DNA from: an uncultured Fodinibius sp.
GTDB taxonomy: Bacteria; Bacteroidota; Rhodothermia; Balneolales; Balneolaceae
Length of the DNA stretch: 64,000 nucleotides
Direction: 5' to 3'
NCBI GenBank assembly: GCA_913056235.1
Contig: CAJXMW010000006.1
Location: 62,001 to 126,000 of the forward strand
How positions within the stretch are numbered: the first letter of the stretch is position 1; the number at the start of each line of letters is the position of its first letter. The position numbers were made by a program, and so were the translations under genes. The notes under the pieces are model-generated. The model saw only the letters and a list, made by a program, of their open reading frames with translations, was not told where the DNA came from and ran no database searches. Of the stretch, positions 35,691 through 45,058 are shown in pieces.

Positions 35691-36496
35691 ATGATGAACA
35701 TTGCCCTTGTCCAACAGTCGTGTAGTCAAGATAAATTTCAAAATATGCAGCGAGGATTGAATGCTGCCCGTAAGGCCGCCGAGGCCGGCGCCAACGTCAT
35801 TTGCTTTCCCGAGCTGGCTTTTGAGCCCTTTTATCCCCACCCAGATAATCCCCACCAACTTGCTGAACCTATTCCCGGCCCAATCACCGAGTCGTTTTCG
35901 AAGCTTGCCGCCGAGAAAGAAGTGGTCGTCGTACTTAACCTCTATGAACTGGATGGCGATAAAACCTACGACAGCTCTCCAGTCATTAACACCGATGGCT
36001 CTATTATGGGCACCACGCGGATGGTTCATATCACCGATTATGCCTGTTTCCATGAGCAAAAATATTATGCGCCCGGAGATCATGGTGCTCCGGTTTATGA
36101 TACGCCATTTGGCAAGATTGGTGTCGCTATCTGCTATGACCGGCATTATCCGGAGTACATGCGTGCGCTGGCTCTTAATGGGGCAGAAATGGTGATTGTA
36201 CCCCAAGCCGGTGCCGTGGGCGAATGGCCTGAAGGACTATATGAAGCTGAGCTGCAGACCGCTGCCTTCCAGAACGGTTACTTTACCGCGTTGGGGAAGA
36301 GCCTAAACTTACCTTTGCTGGTGAATCTTTTATCTGTGATCCTGCCGGTAAAGTGCTTGCCCGGGCCGGACAGGGAACCGAAGAAACCTTGCATTGCGAT
36401 GTAGATCCGTCAACGGTTAAAACATCACATGCCAAACAGTTATTTCTTTCCGATCGGCGACCTGAACTATATGCCAAATGGCTGGGTAAAAAATAG
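35691..36496 (+). pseudogene. carbon-nitrogen hydrolase, frameshifted
   Basis: The first frame (35691-36404) is a nitrilase-superfamily protein: FPEL (Glu41), then GVAICYDRHYPEYMRALAL with Cys148, up to AAFQNGYFTA. At about 36286-36290 the frame changes; the expected continuation reads in the next frame as VGEEPKLTFAGESFICDP to KWLGKK and a TAG at 36494. The usual CNR triplet before VG is absent, consistent with loss of about 13 bases between two ACCGC copies. The position of the usual catalytic Lys appears to be Met (RMVH). The product as given would lack its C-terminal quarter. Confidence 0.85.
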
Positions 36497-36806
36497 TTCT
36501 AATGAGATAGTATATGTTGACTTTACTAATGTCAGCAAATCTTATATCTAGTAAAAACAATTACTTATACATATATTTTCCATACAGAGATGATTTGCAA
36601 CTATGCTGAATGAGGATGCCATAGGATTACTATTCGCTGGTTCGGCGTATGCGCCAGTACTCAATCATATCTTTTATGTACAATCTCTGCTCAATATACA
36701 CATACACGAATGATTGCTAACTAGGTTGAACGAAGTTTGTAGACCCTTACTTCATGGAAAGAGGTATTATAAGTTGTCTCTATAATTTATTTCTGAGGGA
36801 AATCAT
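36497..36806. other. non-coding AT-rich stretch with a decayed direct repeat
   Basis: 310 bases with no supported gene. It contains two imperfect copies of a 23-base element, 36591-36613 and 36711-36733 (17 of 23 positions identical), exactly 120 bases apart. A GAGGGA at about 36796 is a likely ribosome binding site for the broken gene that follows. Confidence 0.4.
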
Positions 36807-37026
36807 ATGTCATAAAATTTTAAACAAGCACTTCAGAACGCTCAACAAGAGTGGATGGATATTGACGGCGTGATAGCAGTAGGACAAGCAAAGGCAGACA
36901 GTCTGATTGTATGACGAATATATGGTAAACAACATTGGCTCAGTCAAGCAGCAGATCCCAACAGAGTATTGTGGTTTCCCGGTTGTATTCAGGGAAAGCG
37001 GCGCTCCTTTTGAATCACAAAACTAA
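36807..37026 (+). pseudogene. broken small gene with internal stop and frameshift
   Basis: An ATG at 36807 with a ribosome binding site is followed by TAA at codon 3, then by a convincing reading frame (FKQALQNAQQEWMDIDGVIA). After 36911 the similarity continues one base out of phase as YMVNNIGSVKQQIPTEYCG then FPVVFRESGAPFESQN with a stop at 37024. The pattern (GVxAVGQ..., IPTExxGFPVVFRESG) is that of a small conserved protein family of unknown function. One nonsense change and one +1 frameshift are visible. Confidence 0.7.
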
Positions 37027-37077
37027 TTCTGCTTTTGACCTTTTCGGCTCTTTCCTATTTTTCATAGTGATTACTGA

Positions 37078-38538
37078 ATGAAGGGCCGAATCATGCTTGA
37101 AGGCGTATATCAGGGCAGCTATTGGATAAGCAGGTTTGTAATACAGCGTGGGCTGGGATTGATGTATCTGATTGCCTTTGCTGTTGCTATTAACCAGTTT
37201 CGTCCCCTTGTCGGTGAAAATGGACTCTTGCCCATCCCCCGGTTTTTACGACGTGTTTCCTTCAAAAAAGCCCCCAGTATATTTCACTGGCACTATTCCG
37301 ACCGTTTCTTAGGCCTCATAGCTTGGAGTGGATTGGCACTGGCGGCACTGGCTACTCTTGGCTTTTCTGAAGCAGGTCCTTGGTGGTTATCAATCTTGAT
37401 CTGGCTACTGCTCTGGGTTATTTATTTGTCAATTGTAAACGTTGGACAACTGTTTTATGGCTTTGGATGGGAATCGCTACTGCTGGAGGCTGGTTTCTAT
37501 GCCATCTTTCTGGGTCCTATGCATTATTATGCTCCGTTGGTAATGATTTTCATTATTCGCTGGCTCGTTTTTCGCGTAGAGTTCGGGGCAGGACTCATTA
37601 AGATGCGCGGCGACAAGTGCTGGCGCGACCTGACCTGCCTCAATTATCACCATGAGACCCAGCCCATGCCCAACCCGATGAGCCGCTATTTTCACCTGAT
37701 GCCGGAGTGGTTTCACAAAATGGAGACGCTCTTTAACCATATCGTACAGCTTGGCGCAGTATGGTTACTGTTTTTGCCGCAGCCGCTGGCTACCATCGGG
37801 GCACTGCTCGTTATTTTGTCGCAAGGATATCTTATCATCAGTGGCAATTACGCCTGGCTTAACTGGATGACCTTGCTGTTGGCTTTTAGCGGAATCAGTG
37901 ATGCGTACTTGTCAACAGTGCTCCCCATGAGTATTCCCGATCAGCTTATCTCTCCCCTCCCTTTCCAGATTCTAATTATTATTTTAGGCTTGGGCGTGAT
38001 ATACATGAGTATTGGCCCGGTAAAAAATATGCTCTCGCGTAACCAGCGAATGAATGCCAGTTTCAACCCCCTGCATCTTGTAAATACATATGGCGCTTTT
38101 GGGTCTGTAACTCGCAAGCGATATGAAATCATTATCGAAGGTACGACGGATGAAACAATCACTGATGATACCGAGTGGCAGGCCTATGAGTTCAAAGGCA
38201 AGCCGGGCGATCCTGAACGGGTGCCACCGCAGTTTGCACCCTATCACTTGCGGTTGGACTGGCAGATTTGGTTTGCGGCCATGTCAAGTATCCGGTCGAA
38301 TCCCTGGCTCTTGCGTTTTATCCTCAAGCTATTAGAAGATGATACGCCGTCGCAAAAACTCTTGAAGGAAAATCCATTCCCCGATCAGCCGCCTAAGTTT
38401 ATTCGAGCTCGGCTGTTTCATTATCAATTTACTAATCGTAAAGAACGTAAAAAATCCGGCAACTGGTGGAAACGGCAATTAGAAGGAATCTACTTGCCTC
38501 CGCAATCACTTGAGGATTTACGATATATTGATCTTTAA
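37078..38538 (+). CDS. lipase maturation factor (LMF1) family membrane protein
   Basis: 486 residues with about eight N-terminal membrane helices (about 15-330) and a soluble C-terminal domain (about 345-486) carrying NTYGAFGSVTRKRYEIIIEGT and RLDWQIWFAA, which are hallmarks of the LMF family (PF06762). In animals LMF1 helps fold lipases in the ER; the bacterial role is unknown. An alternative start is the ATG 15 bases in. It lies directly after the broken small gene. Confidence 0.9.
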   Translation: MKGRIMLEGVYQGSYWISRFVIQRGLGLMYLIAFAVAINQFRPLVGENGLLPIPRFLRRVSFKKAPSIFHWHYSDRFLGLIAWSGLALAALATLGFSEAGPWWLSILIWLLLWVIYLSIVNVGQLFYGFGWESLLLEAGFYAIFLGPMHYYAPLVMIFIIRWLVFRVEFGAGLIKMRGDKCWRDLTCLNYHHETQPMPNPMSRYFHLMPEWFHKMETLFNHIVQLGAVWLLFLPQPLATIGALLVILSQGYLIISGNYAWLNWMTLLLAFSGISDAYLSTVLPMSIPDQLISPLPFQILIIILGLGVIYMSIGPVKNMLSRNQRMNASFNPLHLVNTYGAFGSVTRKRYEIIIEGTTDETITDDTEWQAYEFKGKPGDPERVPPQFAPYHLRLDWQIWFAAMSSIRSNPWLLRFILKLLEDDTPSQKLLKENPFPDQPPKFIRARLFHYQFTNRKERKKSGNWWKRQLEGIYLPPQSLEDLRYIDL

Positions 38539-38617
38539 CAAGGAATTTTTAAAATGAATTACGTTAACCATTAGTAATGTTGTAAATGAGTAAAATCAAA
38601 TAAACAAAAACATTATT

Positions 38618-39076
38618 ATGATTCTGCTTCAGTCTGACGAACTCAATAATCATCTGGATTCAATTATTCATCAAGAAACCCAACAGCACGACAATCATTT
38701 TGACCTAACAGTCGATCAGATTCACCAGTTTACCGAAGGCGGATCGCTGGACTTTGGCGGTAGTGAGTTTCAGCCTGCCGAGAAGCGCAGGCTGGATCCG
38801 CAAAAGGATAATGAAGATGACGATTATGGCTGGTGGCACCTGCGCAAAGGTACGTACCAAGCTACAATGAATGAAACCATCAAGGAATTTGAAGATACCA
38901 TTGCCCTGCTTACTCCTCATCCGCATGCGCAACAAGCTGGCATAGTGGCCAATACCAACATCCTATCAAGCGCCGAAGAGGGGGAATCAGTAACGATAAA
39001 TTTTCGTGTTCCCGAAGCTGGATGCAACATTAAAGAAAATGCTCGATTTGCCGTACTTTATCTGCTTGCAAGCTAG
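38618..39076 (+). CDS. uncharacterised protein, possibly dUTPase/dCTP-deaminase-like fold
   Basis: 152 residues, soluble and acidic. The middle and end (GWWHLRKGTYQATMNETI, LLTPHPHAQQAGIVANTNILSS, FAVLYLLAS) resemble the beta-barrel order of the DCD/dUTPase superfamily, in which xGTYxxxxNE precedes a P-rich strand. The catalytic motifs of dUTPase are not clear, so this is a fold-level guess. It precedes an oxidoreductase gene by 36 bases. Confidence 0.45.
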   Translation: MILLQSDELNNHLDSIIHQETQQHDNHFDLTVDQIHQFTEGGSLDFGGSEFQPAEKRRLDPQKDNEDDDYGWWHLRKGTYQATMNETIKEFEDTIALLTPHPHAQQAGIVANTNILSSAEEGESVTINFRVPEAGCNIKENARFAVLYLLAS

Positions 39077-39112
39077 TAATTCGATAAATCAAACAATCCA
39101 AAAAATAATTTA

Positions 39113-40111
39113 ATGGATACGGTAACCTGGGGTATTATTAGTACGGCCAAGATTGGAACTGAGCAGGTAATTCCTGCTATTCAAGAGGCTAACAATTGCA
39201 CTGTCCAAGCAATATCATCACGCGACAAAACAAAAGCTCGTCAGTCTGCAGAACAGCTCAACATCCCCGATGCCTACGGCTCGTATGAAGATTTGCTTGC
39301 TGACGATACCATCGATGCTGTTTATAATCCGCTCCCTAATCATCTGCATGTTCCGTATACCATTGACGCTCTGGAGGCCGGCAAGCACGTGCTCTGCGAA
39401 AAGCCCATAGCAATGGATGCCGAGGAGGCTAAAAAGCTTAAGAAAGTCGCTGCCTCCTATCCCAACTTAAAGGTTATGGAAGCTTTTATGTATCGCTTTC
39501 ATCCCCAGTGGCGGAAGGCCAAAAAAATGGTTGAGAATGGAGATATTGGCAAATTACAGACGGTGGAGTCATTCTTCTCCTACTGCAATGATGATCCTGA
39601 CGACATCCGTAACAAAGCTGATATCGGAGGTGGAGGCCTCATGGATATCGGCTGTTACTGTATCTCACTTTCACGCTATTTATTCGGGAAGGAGCCCGAG
39701 AAAGTGATGGGGAAATGGAAGATCGATGATCAGTTTCAAACCGATTACCTTGCGTCGGGCGTTCTCGATTTTGGTTCGGGCACAGCAACCTTTAGTTGCA
39801 GTACACAAGCGGCCGCACACCAGCGGGTAAATATCGTTGGCGAAACAGGCCGTATTGTTATTGATATACCGTTTAATGTTCCTCCTGGTGATGAAACTGA
39901 TATTTGGCTGTATCAGGATAATCAGCAAGAAAAAATCACTTTTGACCCGGTAAACCACTATACCATACAAGCCAGGGCGTTTGCACAATCAATACTGGAT
40001 GATACCTCCGTGCCCACTCCTCTGGAAGACGCTGTCAACAATATGAAAACTATTGACGCCTTTAGAGCAAGTGCGCAACACAAGAAATATGACGCTGACA
40101 CGAAGGAATAA
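39113..40111 (+). CDS. Gfo/Idh/MocA-family NAD(P)-dependent oxidoreductase
   Basis: 332 residues. The Rossmann N-terminus reads TWGIISTAKIGTEQVIPAI (a variant dinucleotide loop), followed by YNPLPNHLH and HVLCEKPIA with the catalytic-region EKP, then the alpha/beta C-terminal domain (DIGGGGLMDIGCYCI). The sugar or cyclitol substrate cannot be told from the sequence. Followed 41 bases later by a TPR gene. Confidence 0.95.
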   Translation: MDTVTWGIISTAKIGTEQVIPAIQEANNCTVQAISSRDKTKARQSAEQLNIPDAYGSYEDLLADDTIDAVYNPLPNHLHVPYTIDALEAGKHVLCEKPIAMDAEEAKKLKKVAASYPNLKVMEAFMYRFHPQWRKAKKMVENGDIGKLQTVESFFSYCNDDPDDIRNKADIGGGGLMDIGCYCISLSRYLFGKEPEKVMGKWKIDDQFQTDYLASGVLDFGSGTATFSCSTQAAAHQRVNIVGETGRIVIDIPFNVPPGDETDIWLYQDNQQEKITFDPVNHYTIQARAFAQSILDDTSVPTPLEDAVNNMKTIDAFRASAQHKKYDADTKE

Positions 40112-40152
40112 ATTTAGTATTTTAGACGCGAAATTATGTTCATACGGGTAAT

Positions 40153-40713
40153 ATGATGGGACAACAAACTGAGAAATTATTTGAACGTGCGAAGGTAAAT
40201 CTCGACGAAGATAATCACGAAAATGCTCTTCGCCTGTTCAATGAAGTGCTGAATCGTGAGCCTAGCCATAAAAAAGCCCTTCGCAGCAAGGGATTAATCA
40301 AAGTGTTGAATAATTCTGCTGAAGAAGCGGAAGAATTTCTGCTATTTGCCATTGAGCAGCAGCCCGAAGATGACCATCTCTATCAAATGCTGGGCACTTT
40401 GTATCATAATAATGAAGAACCCACCAAGGCCTTAGAACAATTCAAAAAAGCAGTAGAGTTAAATGACTCAAACGCTATCGCTCATCAAGGACTTGGGATG
40501 ATTTATGCCCAGATATTTGGAGAGCATCAGCAAGCCATTACCCATTTCAATAAGTCAATTGAAGGCAACAGTAATAAGGCTGAGATCTTTTTTAACCGGG
40601 GATGCAGCTACATGCTCATGGAAGAACGGGCAAAAGCCAAAGAAGACTTTCGCAAAGCCAGCGACCTTGGACACACTAAATCAAGGGAAATGCTAAAGAA
40701 ATATTTCGACTGA
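40153..40713 (+). CDS. tetratricopeptide-repeat protein
   Basis: 186 residues of TPR-type repeats, e.g. ALRLFNEVLNREPSHKKAL, HLYQMLGTLYHNNEEPTKAL, AIAHQGLGMIYAQIFGEHQQAI and AEIFFNRGCSYMLMEERAKA. No signal peptide, so cytoplasmic. It converges with the 865-residue fusion gene 13 bases downstream. Confidence 0.85.
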   Translation: MMGQQTEKLFERAKVNLDEDNHENALRLFNEVLNREPSHKKALRSKGLIKVLNNSAEEAEEFLLFAIEQQPEDDHLYQMLGTLYHNNEEPTKALEQFKKAVELNDSNAIAHQGLGMIYAQIFGEHQQAITHFNKSIEGNSNKAEIFFNRGCSYMLMEERAKAKEDFRKASDLGHTKSREMLKKYFD

Positions 40714-40725
40714 TGCTGTTCTTAG

Positions 40726-43323
40726 CTACTTGGTAAGCGAGTTGAACACACGTTTTAAAAACGGAAAAAGCCGTGAGGGTTTGGCATCTCGTTCTCGGTT
40801 TTGATGACCTATTTCATAAGCCAATCGCCACTGTTTTAACAGCACTTTCTGAGCATCCCAAAAGGAATAGCGGGCATCATAAATATTTGTTGACTCAGAC
40901 GTTACGCCATTGGCCTCAATTACTTTTAAGTCCTTTCCCTCCTTCAGATGTTCGGCCGAAGGTGCCTTGATGTCAAAACGGCCAAAGTAGTAGCCTGAAA
41001 CGGACTGGCACAGTTCGTCCATTTTCTTTCTCAATGGCTCAGAAATAAGCTCACTTCCATCTCTGAATATTGCTCCTCGAGCATGGGTGCCCAAGTCCAC
41101 AATTTGCACCTCTTCGCCTTCTAGAGGTACGTCAAAAAGCCGTTCCTCGTTGTGATCCAAGTGATGCTTGGCCATATTCACAGCCCTGTCATCGCTAAGA
41201 ATAAGTTCCTGAAGAGTACTCTCGCCGTCGCCCACCACCGTGAGAAGCTCTTTCTTAGTTATTGAAAATATATCGCCGTAAGAATCTTCGGGTTTTCGAT
41301 AATAGAAGACCCCAAATTCAATACCATCAATATATTCTTGAATGATGATATCCTGCTGAGAATTGGTAAAATAGTGCTCCATTTTTTGCTGGTTGCGAAT
41401 AATCGAAACCCCCCGCCCTCGTTCACCAACATCCGGCTTGAGTGCAATGGGAAAAGACAGATCATATCGAGCCATAAACTTTTCTGCTTGCTCAAGCCTC
41501 TGTTGTTGATCCAGAGATGTAGGAATATGGTGATACTGGGCAACAGCCTTATCATCAAAAAGCTGCAGTATTTTGGTTTTAGATTCCCCTATAAAACCGC
41601 TGTCTGGGATCGCTGGATTAGTTGCGGTAAAAAGTGTAAGGCAACGGTACTTTATCCCCAGGTACAAGATATAGCAAAATACAGGGGCATAAAGTACCAA
41701 TGGCGACCAATACTCCCACCGGGTAAGCTTACGATAACGGGACAATAACAATCGGCGTCCCTTATAGCTAAAAATGGGAATCACCAGCTTAATAATCATT
41801 GCTATAAATGCAAGCGCCCCTAGGAATACCCAGAGCGCATAATCTTTATAAATAGAGAAATATCGAATAAGTTCATTACCAAGCAGCTTCGAGATCCCCA
41901 CCAACATTGGTGTCCAAACTACTGCAGCAATAAAAAAGTAAGATACAAACATCCAAAAGTTAGCCTTGATAATCCCGGCGCTAAAATAGGTGGGCATGCG
42001 GCTGCCAGGCAGAAAACGGGTGACAAAGATGAGAGCCGGTCCCCTGGCATCAAACCAGTGGGCACTTCGTTCGAGATCCTTTTCGCTGATTAGCCATTTA
42101 AAGGGAGCTTTACCAATGGCTGGCCGTCCCAAAAAACGTCCGGCCATATAGAGACCAATATCGCCTACAAAGATCCCAATAAAACAAGCCAGCGAAGCCG
42201 GCCAGAAGCCAATAAGGCCCCGTGCTGCCAGCAATCCCGCACCTATACACGTAAGATCTTCGCTGACAAAGGTAGCCAAAATGATGATCAGCATAATGAT
42301 AATCAGCGAAAACCCCTTGAATTTGGCAAAATCGACATTTGAAAATGACTTTTGTGCCTCAGCTATACGTTCCTGAGATGCATTTTTGGCCGTAATGGCA
42401 TTTTTTGATTCTACATCCGTAATAAACTCATTGAATGCCTGCCCCACAGAGTCGCTATGCGTTTCAATGAGGTCATGATCGGCATCAAAGATCTTGAGCG
42501 TACTTTGGGGCACAATGCGATGGTGTTCTTTAGCAGCAGCCAGTGGCACCAATGGATCCTCGTTGCCATGCAGAATCAGCATCGGTTTTGAATACTGCTT
42601 CAGATATGAACGTATTGGACGTAGGTCCGACTCGTAGTGACTTTTGGCGTAAGATACATCAATATTGAGTGCATCCATTAGTCCAAAGTGAGGGACAGCA
42701 TTATACAACAACCAAACAGCGCCCAGCTCCACGCCATGGACAGCGTGATTGAGACGGTAGCTGCCCAAAAGCTCCAATTCCTGCACGCCGATGGAGGAAA
42801 TTAAACTCAGCGATTGTACTTTAGCAGGATTTTTATGAGCCAGATAAATGGCGCTGGCTCCTCCCAGCCCATAACCAAGGACGTGAATATTGGACAGGTC
42901 AAGCTTATCTAGAAACTGGTTAGTATAAACGGCCAAACTATTGAAAGAATAGTCCGGTAAGTCATCATCGGCTTCCCCCAATCCGGGCAAATAAGGCAGC
43001 AAAAGGCGATATTTCGAAGAGAGTTTGGGAATAAGCTGCCTAAATACTTCTGGTCCTTCTGGGCCGCCGGGAAGCAGTAGTACTACCGGTGGATCCGATT
43101 GCTCACCGGTATAGAATTCCTGGTAACCAATCGTAATTTCTTGATCCAACTCGGTGTGATCATTACCAACAATTTGAACCTGAACCTGCTTTTCAGCTCC
43201 ATCATTATTCTCTTGGCCGTTCCCAATGAGCCAAACTGTAAAGTGCGAAAGCGCAAGCAGAGCACCATAGACGAGGACAATTTTTTGCCACCTTTTTAAA
43301 TCGTCTAGCAAATTATCCCCCAT
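40726..43323 (-). CDS. three-domain fusion: alpha/beta-hydrolase fold, DedA/VTT membrane domain, ATP-grasp ligase
   Basis: 865 residues. After a membrane helix (about 11-32) an alpha/beta-hydrolase fold occupies about 45-315: LLLPGGPEGPEVFRQLI, acid GNEDPLVP, His in DADHDLIETH. The nucleophile elbow reads GYGLGG, so the usual Ser is Gly (codon 42868-42870). A DedA/VTT domain (about 335-545) has VTRFLPGSRMPTYFSAGI. An ATP-grasp domain (about 590-865) has KPDVGERGRGVSII, QEYIDGIEFGVFYY and IEANGVTSE. The start overlaps the PlsC-like gene by 11 bases. With the OlsB-like and PlsC-like neighbours it suggests synthesis, transport and amino-acid ligation of an acylated amino-acid lipid; that is inference. 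Confidence 0.85.
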   Translation of the reverse strand: MGDNLLDDLKRWQKIVLVYGALLALSHFTVWLIGNGQENNDGAEKQVQVQIVGNDHTELDQEITIGYQEFYTGEQSDPPVVLLLPGGPEGPEVFRQLIPKLSSKYRLLLPYLPGLGEADDDLPDYSFNSLAVYTNQFLDKLDLSNIHVLGYGLGGASAIYLAHKNPAKVQSLSLISSIGVQELELLGSYRLNHAVHGVELGAVWLLYNAVPHFGLMDALNIDVSYAKSHYESDLRPIRSYLKQYSKPMLILHGNEDPLVPLAAAKEHHRIVPQSTLKIFDADHDLIETHSDSVGQAFNEFITDVESKNAITAKNASQERIAEAQKSFSNVDFAKFKGFSLIIIMLIIILATFVSEDLTCIGAGLLAARGLIGFWPASLACFIGIFVGDIGLYMAGRFLGRPAIGKAPFKWLISEKDLERSAHWFDARGPALIFVTRFLPGSRMPTYFSAGIIKANFWMFVSYFFIAAVVWTPMLVGISKLLGNELIRYFSIYKDYALWVFLGALAFIAMIIKLVIPIFSYKGRRLLLSRYRKLTRWEYWSPLVLYAPVFCYILYLGIKYRCLTLFTATNPAIPDSGFIGESKTKILQLFDDKAVAQYHHIPTSLDQQQRLEQAEKFMARYDLSFPIALKPDVGERGRGVSIIRNQQKMEHYFTNSQQDIIIQEYIDGIEFGVFYYRKPEDSYGDIFSITKKELLTVVGDGESTLQELILSDDRAVNMAKHHLDHNEERLFDVPLEGEEVQIVDLGTHARGAIFRDGSELISEPLRKKMDELCQSVSGYYFGRFDIKAPSAEHLKEGKDLKVIEANGVTSESTNIYDARYSFWDAQKVLLKQWRLAYEIGHQNRERDAKPSRLFPFLKRVFNSLTK

Positions 43324-44116
43324 CAGTATATTTTTGAGGTTCCTGTTCTTTTCCTACGACAGGCAAAAAATCATCTGCTACGCGTTTTTGTAATAACTCT
43401 GCCAATTTTTTTCGGTCGTTTTGGCAAACAGTATTGTCACCAAATGTGATATGCACCTCAAAACCGGGCATCTTAAGAAGCTCCCAGAAGTGGGAAAAGA
43501 ACGGCATATCGCCCCACCAGCAAATATTTAGATGTGCCGGCCAGCGGGAGTTGGACGAACGATAACTGAGGGTGGCATAATGTACAGGCATTTGACTAGT
43601 AGCGGGATATTTCAGCAATGGAGCATTGAATGACTTCACCTGTTCTCCCTTGGTACTAGTCCCTTCTGGAAATAGAATAACCCCTTGGACATCGGATATT
43701 GTTTGAAAAATTTTTTGATTCATTCGAACGGTATCAAGTATGTTTTCCCGATCAATAAACAAGACGCCCAAAATTTGAGTGGCCCATCCAAAAAACGGCC
43801 ATGATTGCACTTCACTTTTAGCCACAAACGTGGCATTGAGATATTTCCAAAGGGGAATTACATCGATATAACTAAGATGGTTGGATACCAGAAAAAACGG
43901 AGGGGTCGGCGGCGTACCTTTTTTATTAATCGTAAGTCCAATGAGTTTTGCGGTGAGGGTAGCCCAAAGCCCAATTGTGACATTTTTCAAACGAATAGCT
44001 GCCGTCGAACTTACCAATCCAACCGTTAGCTTGCCGGCAGCCACCGTCAATACGGTAAACAACGACAGCATAAGAAACATAACAAGCCGAATGGATGCAC
44101 GCAGTATTAAAAACAT
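43313..44116 (-). CDS. PlsC-like 1-acyl-glycerol-3-phosphate or lyso-aminolipid acyltransferase
   Basis: 267 residues. Two N-terminal membrane segments (about 5-45), then the PlsC motifs SNHLSYIDV (H-x4-D type) and LFPEGTSTKGEQV, with a third element PVHYATLSY. Such enzymes transfer a fatty acyl group to a hydroxyl. In ornithine or glycine lipid pathways the OlsA/GlsA enzyme, of this family, performs the second O-acylation. It sits between the N-acyltransferase and the fusion gene, consistent with that role. Confidence 0.85.
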   Translation of the reverse strand: MFLILRASIRLVMFLMLSLFTVLTVAAGKLTVGLVSSTAAIRLKNVTIGLWATLTAKLIGLTINKKGTPPTPPFFLVSNHLSYIDVIPLWKYLNATFVAKSEVQSWPFFGWATQILGVLFIDRENILDTVRMNQKIFQTISDVQGVILFPEGTSTKGEQVKSFNAPLLKYPATSQMPVHYATLSYRSSNSRWPAHLNICWWGDMPFFSHFWELLKMPGFEVHITFGDNTVCQNDRKKLAELLQKRVADDFLPVVGKEQEPQKYTDGG

Positions 44117-44135
44117 AGCTCTAAGATAGGGATCC

Positions 44136-44897
44136 TTACTTTAAAAAAAGAGCTTTTGAACGTTCATCCATGGTTTGTATATCAACAATGATTAAGAAGT
44201 CAATGGTTTTAAAGTCGGTGTCGAGTGCCGGTTTAGAAAGCACTTTGGCATCCAAGTCGAGATAGAGACAAAATAACTGGGGCAGTGACACCTCTTTCCA
44301 AGCGTTTTCGTCACGATCCGTTTCAGGACAGTTGAATTCAACTTTGGTATCAATATAATAGCTTTCATGCATATGTCCGTTTTGCTGCAGGTAATCCATC
44401 ACGATCCATCCCTCCTTGGGATCCGTACTAGCAATCGAGCAACATCCAAACAAATATCGACAGGAATTTAACTTCATGTACTGGGCAATACCGCGCCACA
44501 ATAAATATAGTACGCGTCCATTACGGTGTTCTTTTTCGATGCAGGCACGCCCCACTTCTACCGACTCATCAAGGATATTCGTGGAAAGTGAAGACAAGTC
44601 AAATTCATCACTGGTATAAAAACCGTGATGGTTGGCGGCCTTCGAATATGTCTGCATGCGATAAGTTCCAATCACCGTGTTACTTTCACGTTCTACCACA
44701 AGTAAATGGTCGCATTGTGCATCATACTTGTCGGTATCTAGTTTATTTTTGTGAGATTCCTCTAGCCCCTCTCCTAATTCGAGGTTAAAAACGCGATAAC
44801 GTAGTGATTGAGCAGCACGTAAATCCTCCTCAGATTCTGCAAAACGTACATTATACCTATTGCTGGATGCAAGTTGAGATGGCAAATCTTTGTCCAC
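44136..44897 (-). CDS. OlsB/GlsB-like N-acyltransferase (hemolysin/GNAT-type)
   Basis: 253 residues with the OlsB-like pattern: YNVRFAESEEDLRAAQSLRYRVF at the N-terminus, CDHLLVVERESNTVIGTYRM, EVGRACIEKEHRNGRVLYLLWRGIA and YLFGCCSIASTDP. The family joins a 3-hydroxy fatty acyl chain to the alpha-amino group of ornithine, glycine or another amino acid. It is the first gene of the three-gene operon. The amino acid cannot be told from the sequence. Confidence 0.85.
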   Translation of the reverse strand: MDKDLPSQLASSNRYNVRFAESEEDLRAAQSLRYRVFNLELGEGLEESHKNKLDTDKYDAQCDHLLVVERESNTVIGTYRMQTYSKAANHHGFYTSDEFDLSSLSTNILDESVEVGRACIEKEHRNGRVLYLLWRGIAQYMKLNSCRYLFGCCSIASTDPKEGWIVMDYLQQNGHMHESYYIDTKVEFNCPETDRDENAWKEVSLPQLFCLYLDLDAKVLSKPALDTDFKTIDFLIIVDIQTMDERSKALFLK

Positions 44898-45058
44898 GAA
44901 ACTTAGATTAATTTATATTTGAACAGGGACAAGAATAGGAAAGAAATAGCAAAAATGAATCATTAAATTGTAAGCAAAAGATAAAAATATTTATAGTCCC
45001 ATAGCTGTCAATAGCCGTTGTGGACTAAATAAGGAGGGATTAATTCAAAACCAAATAT

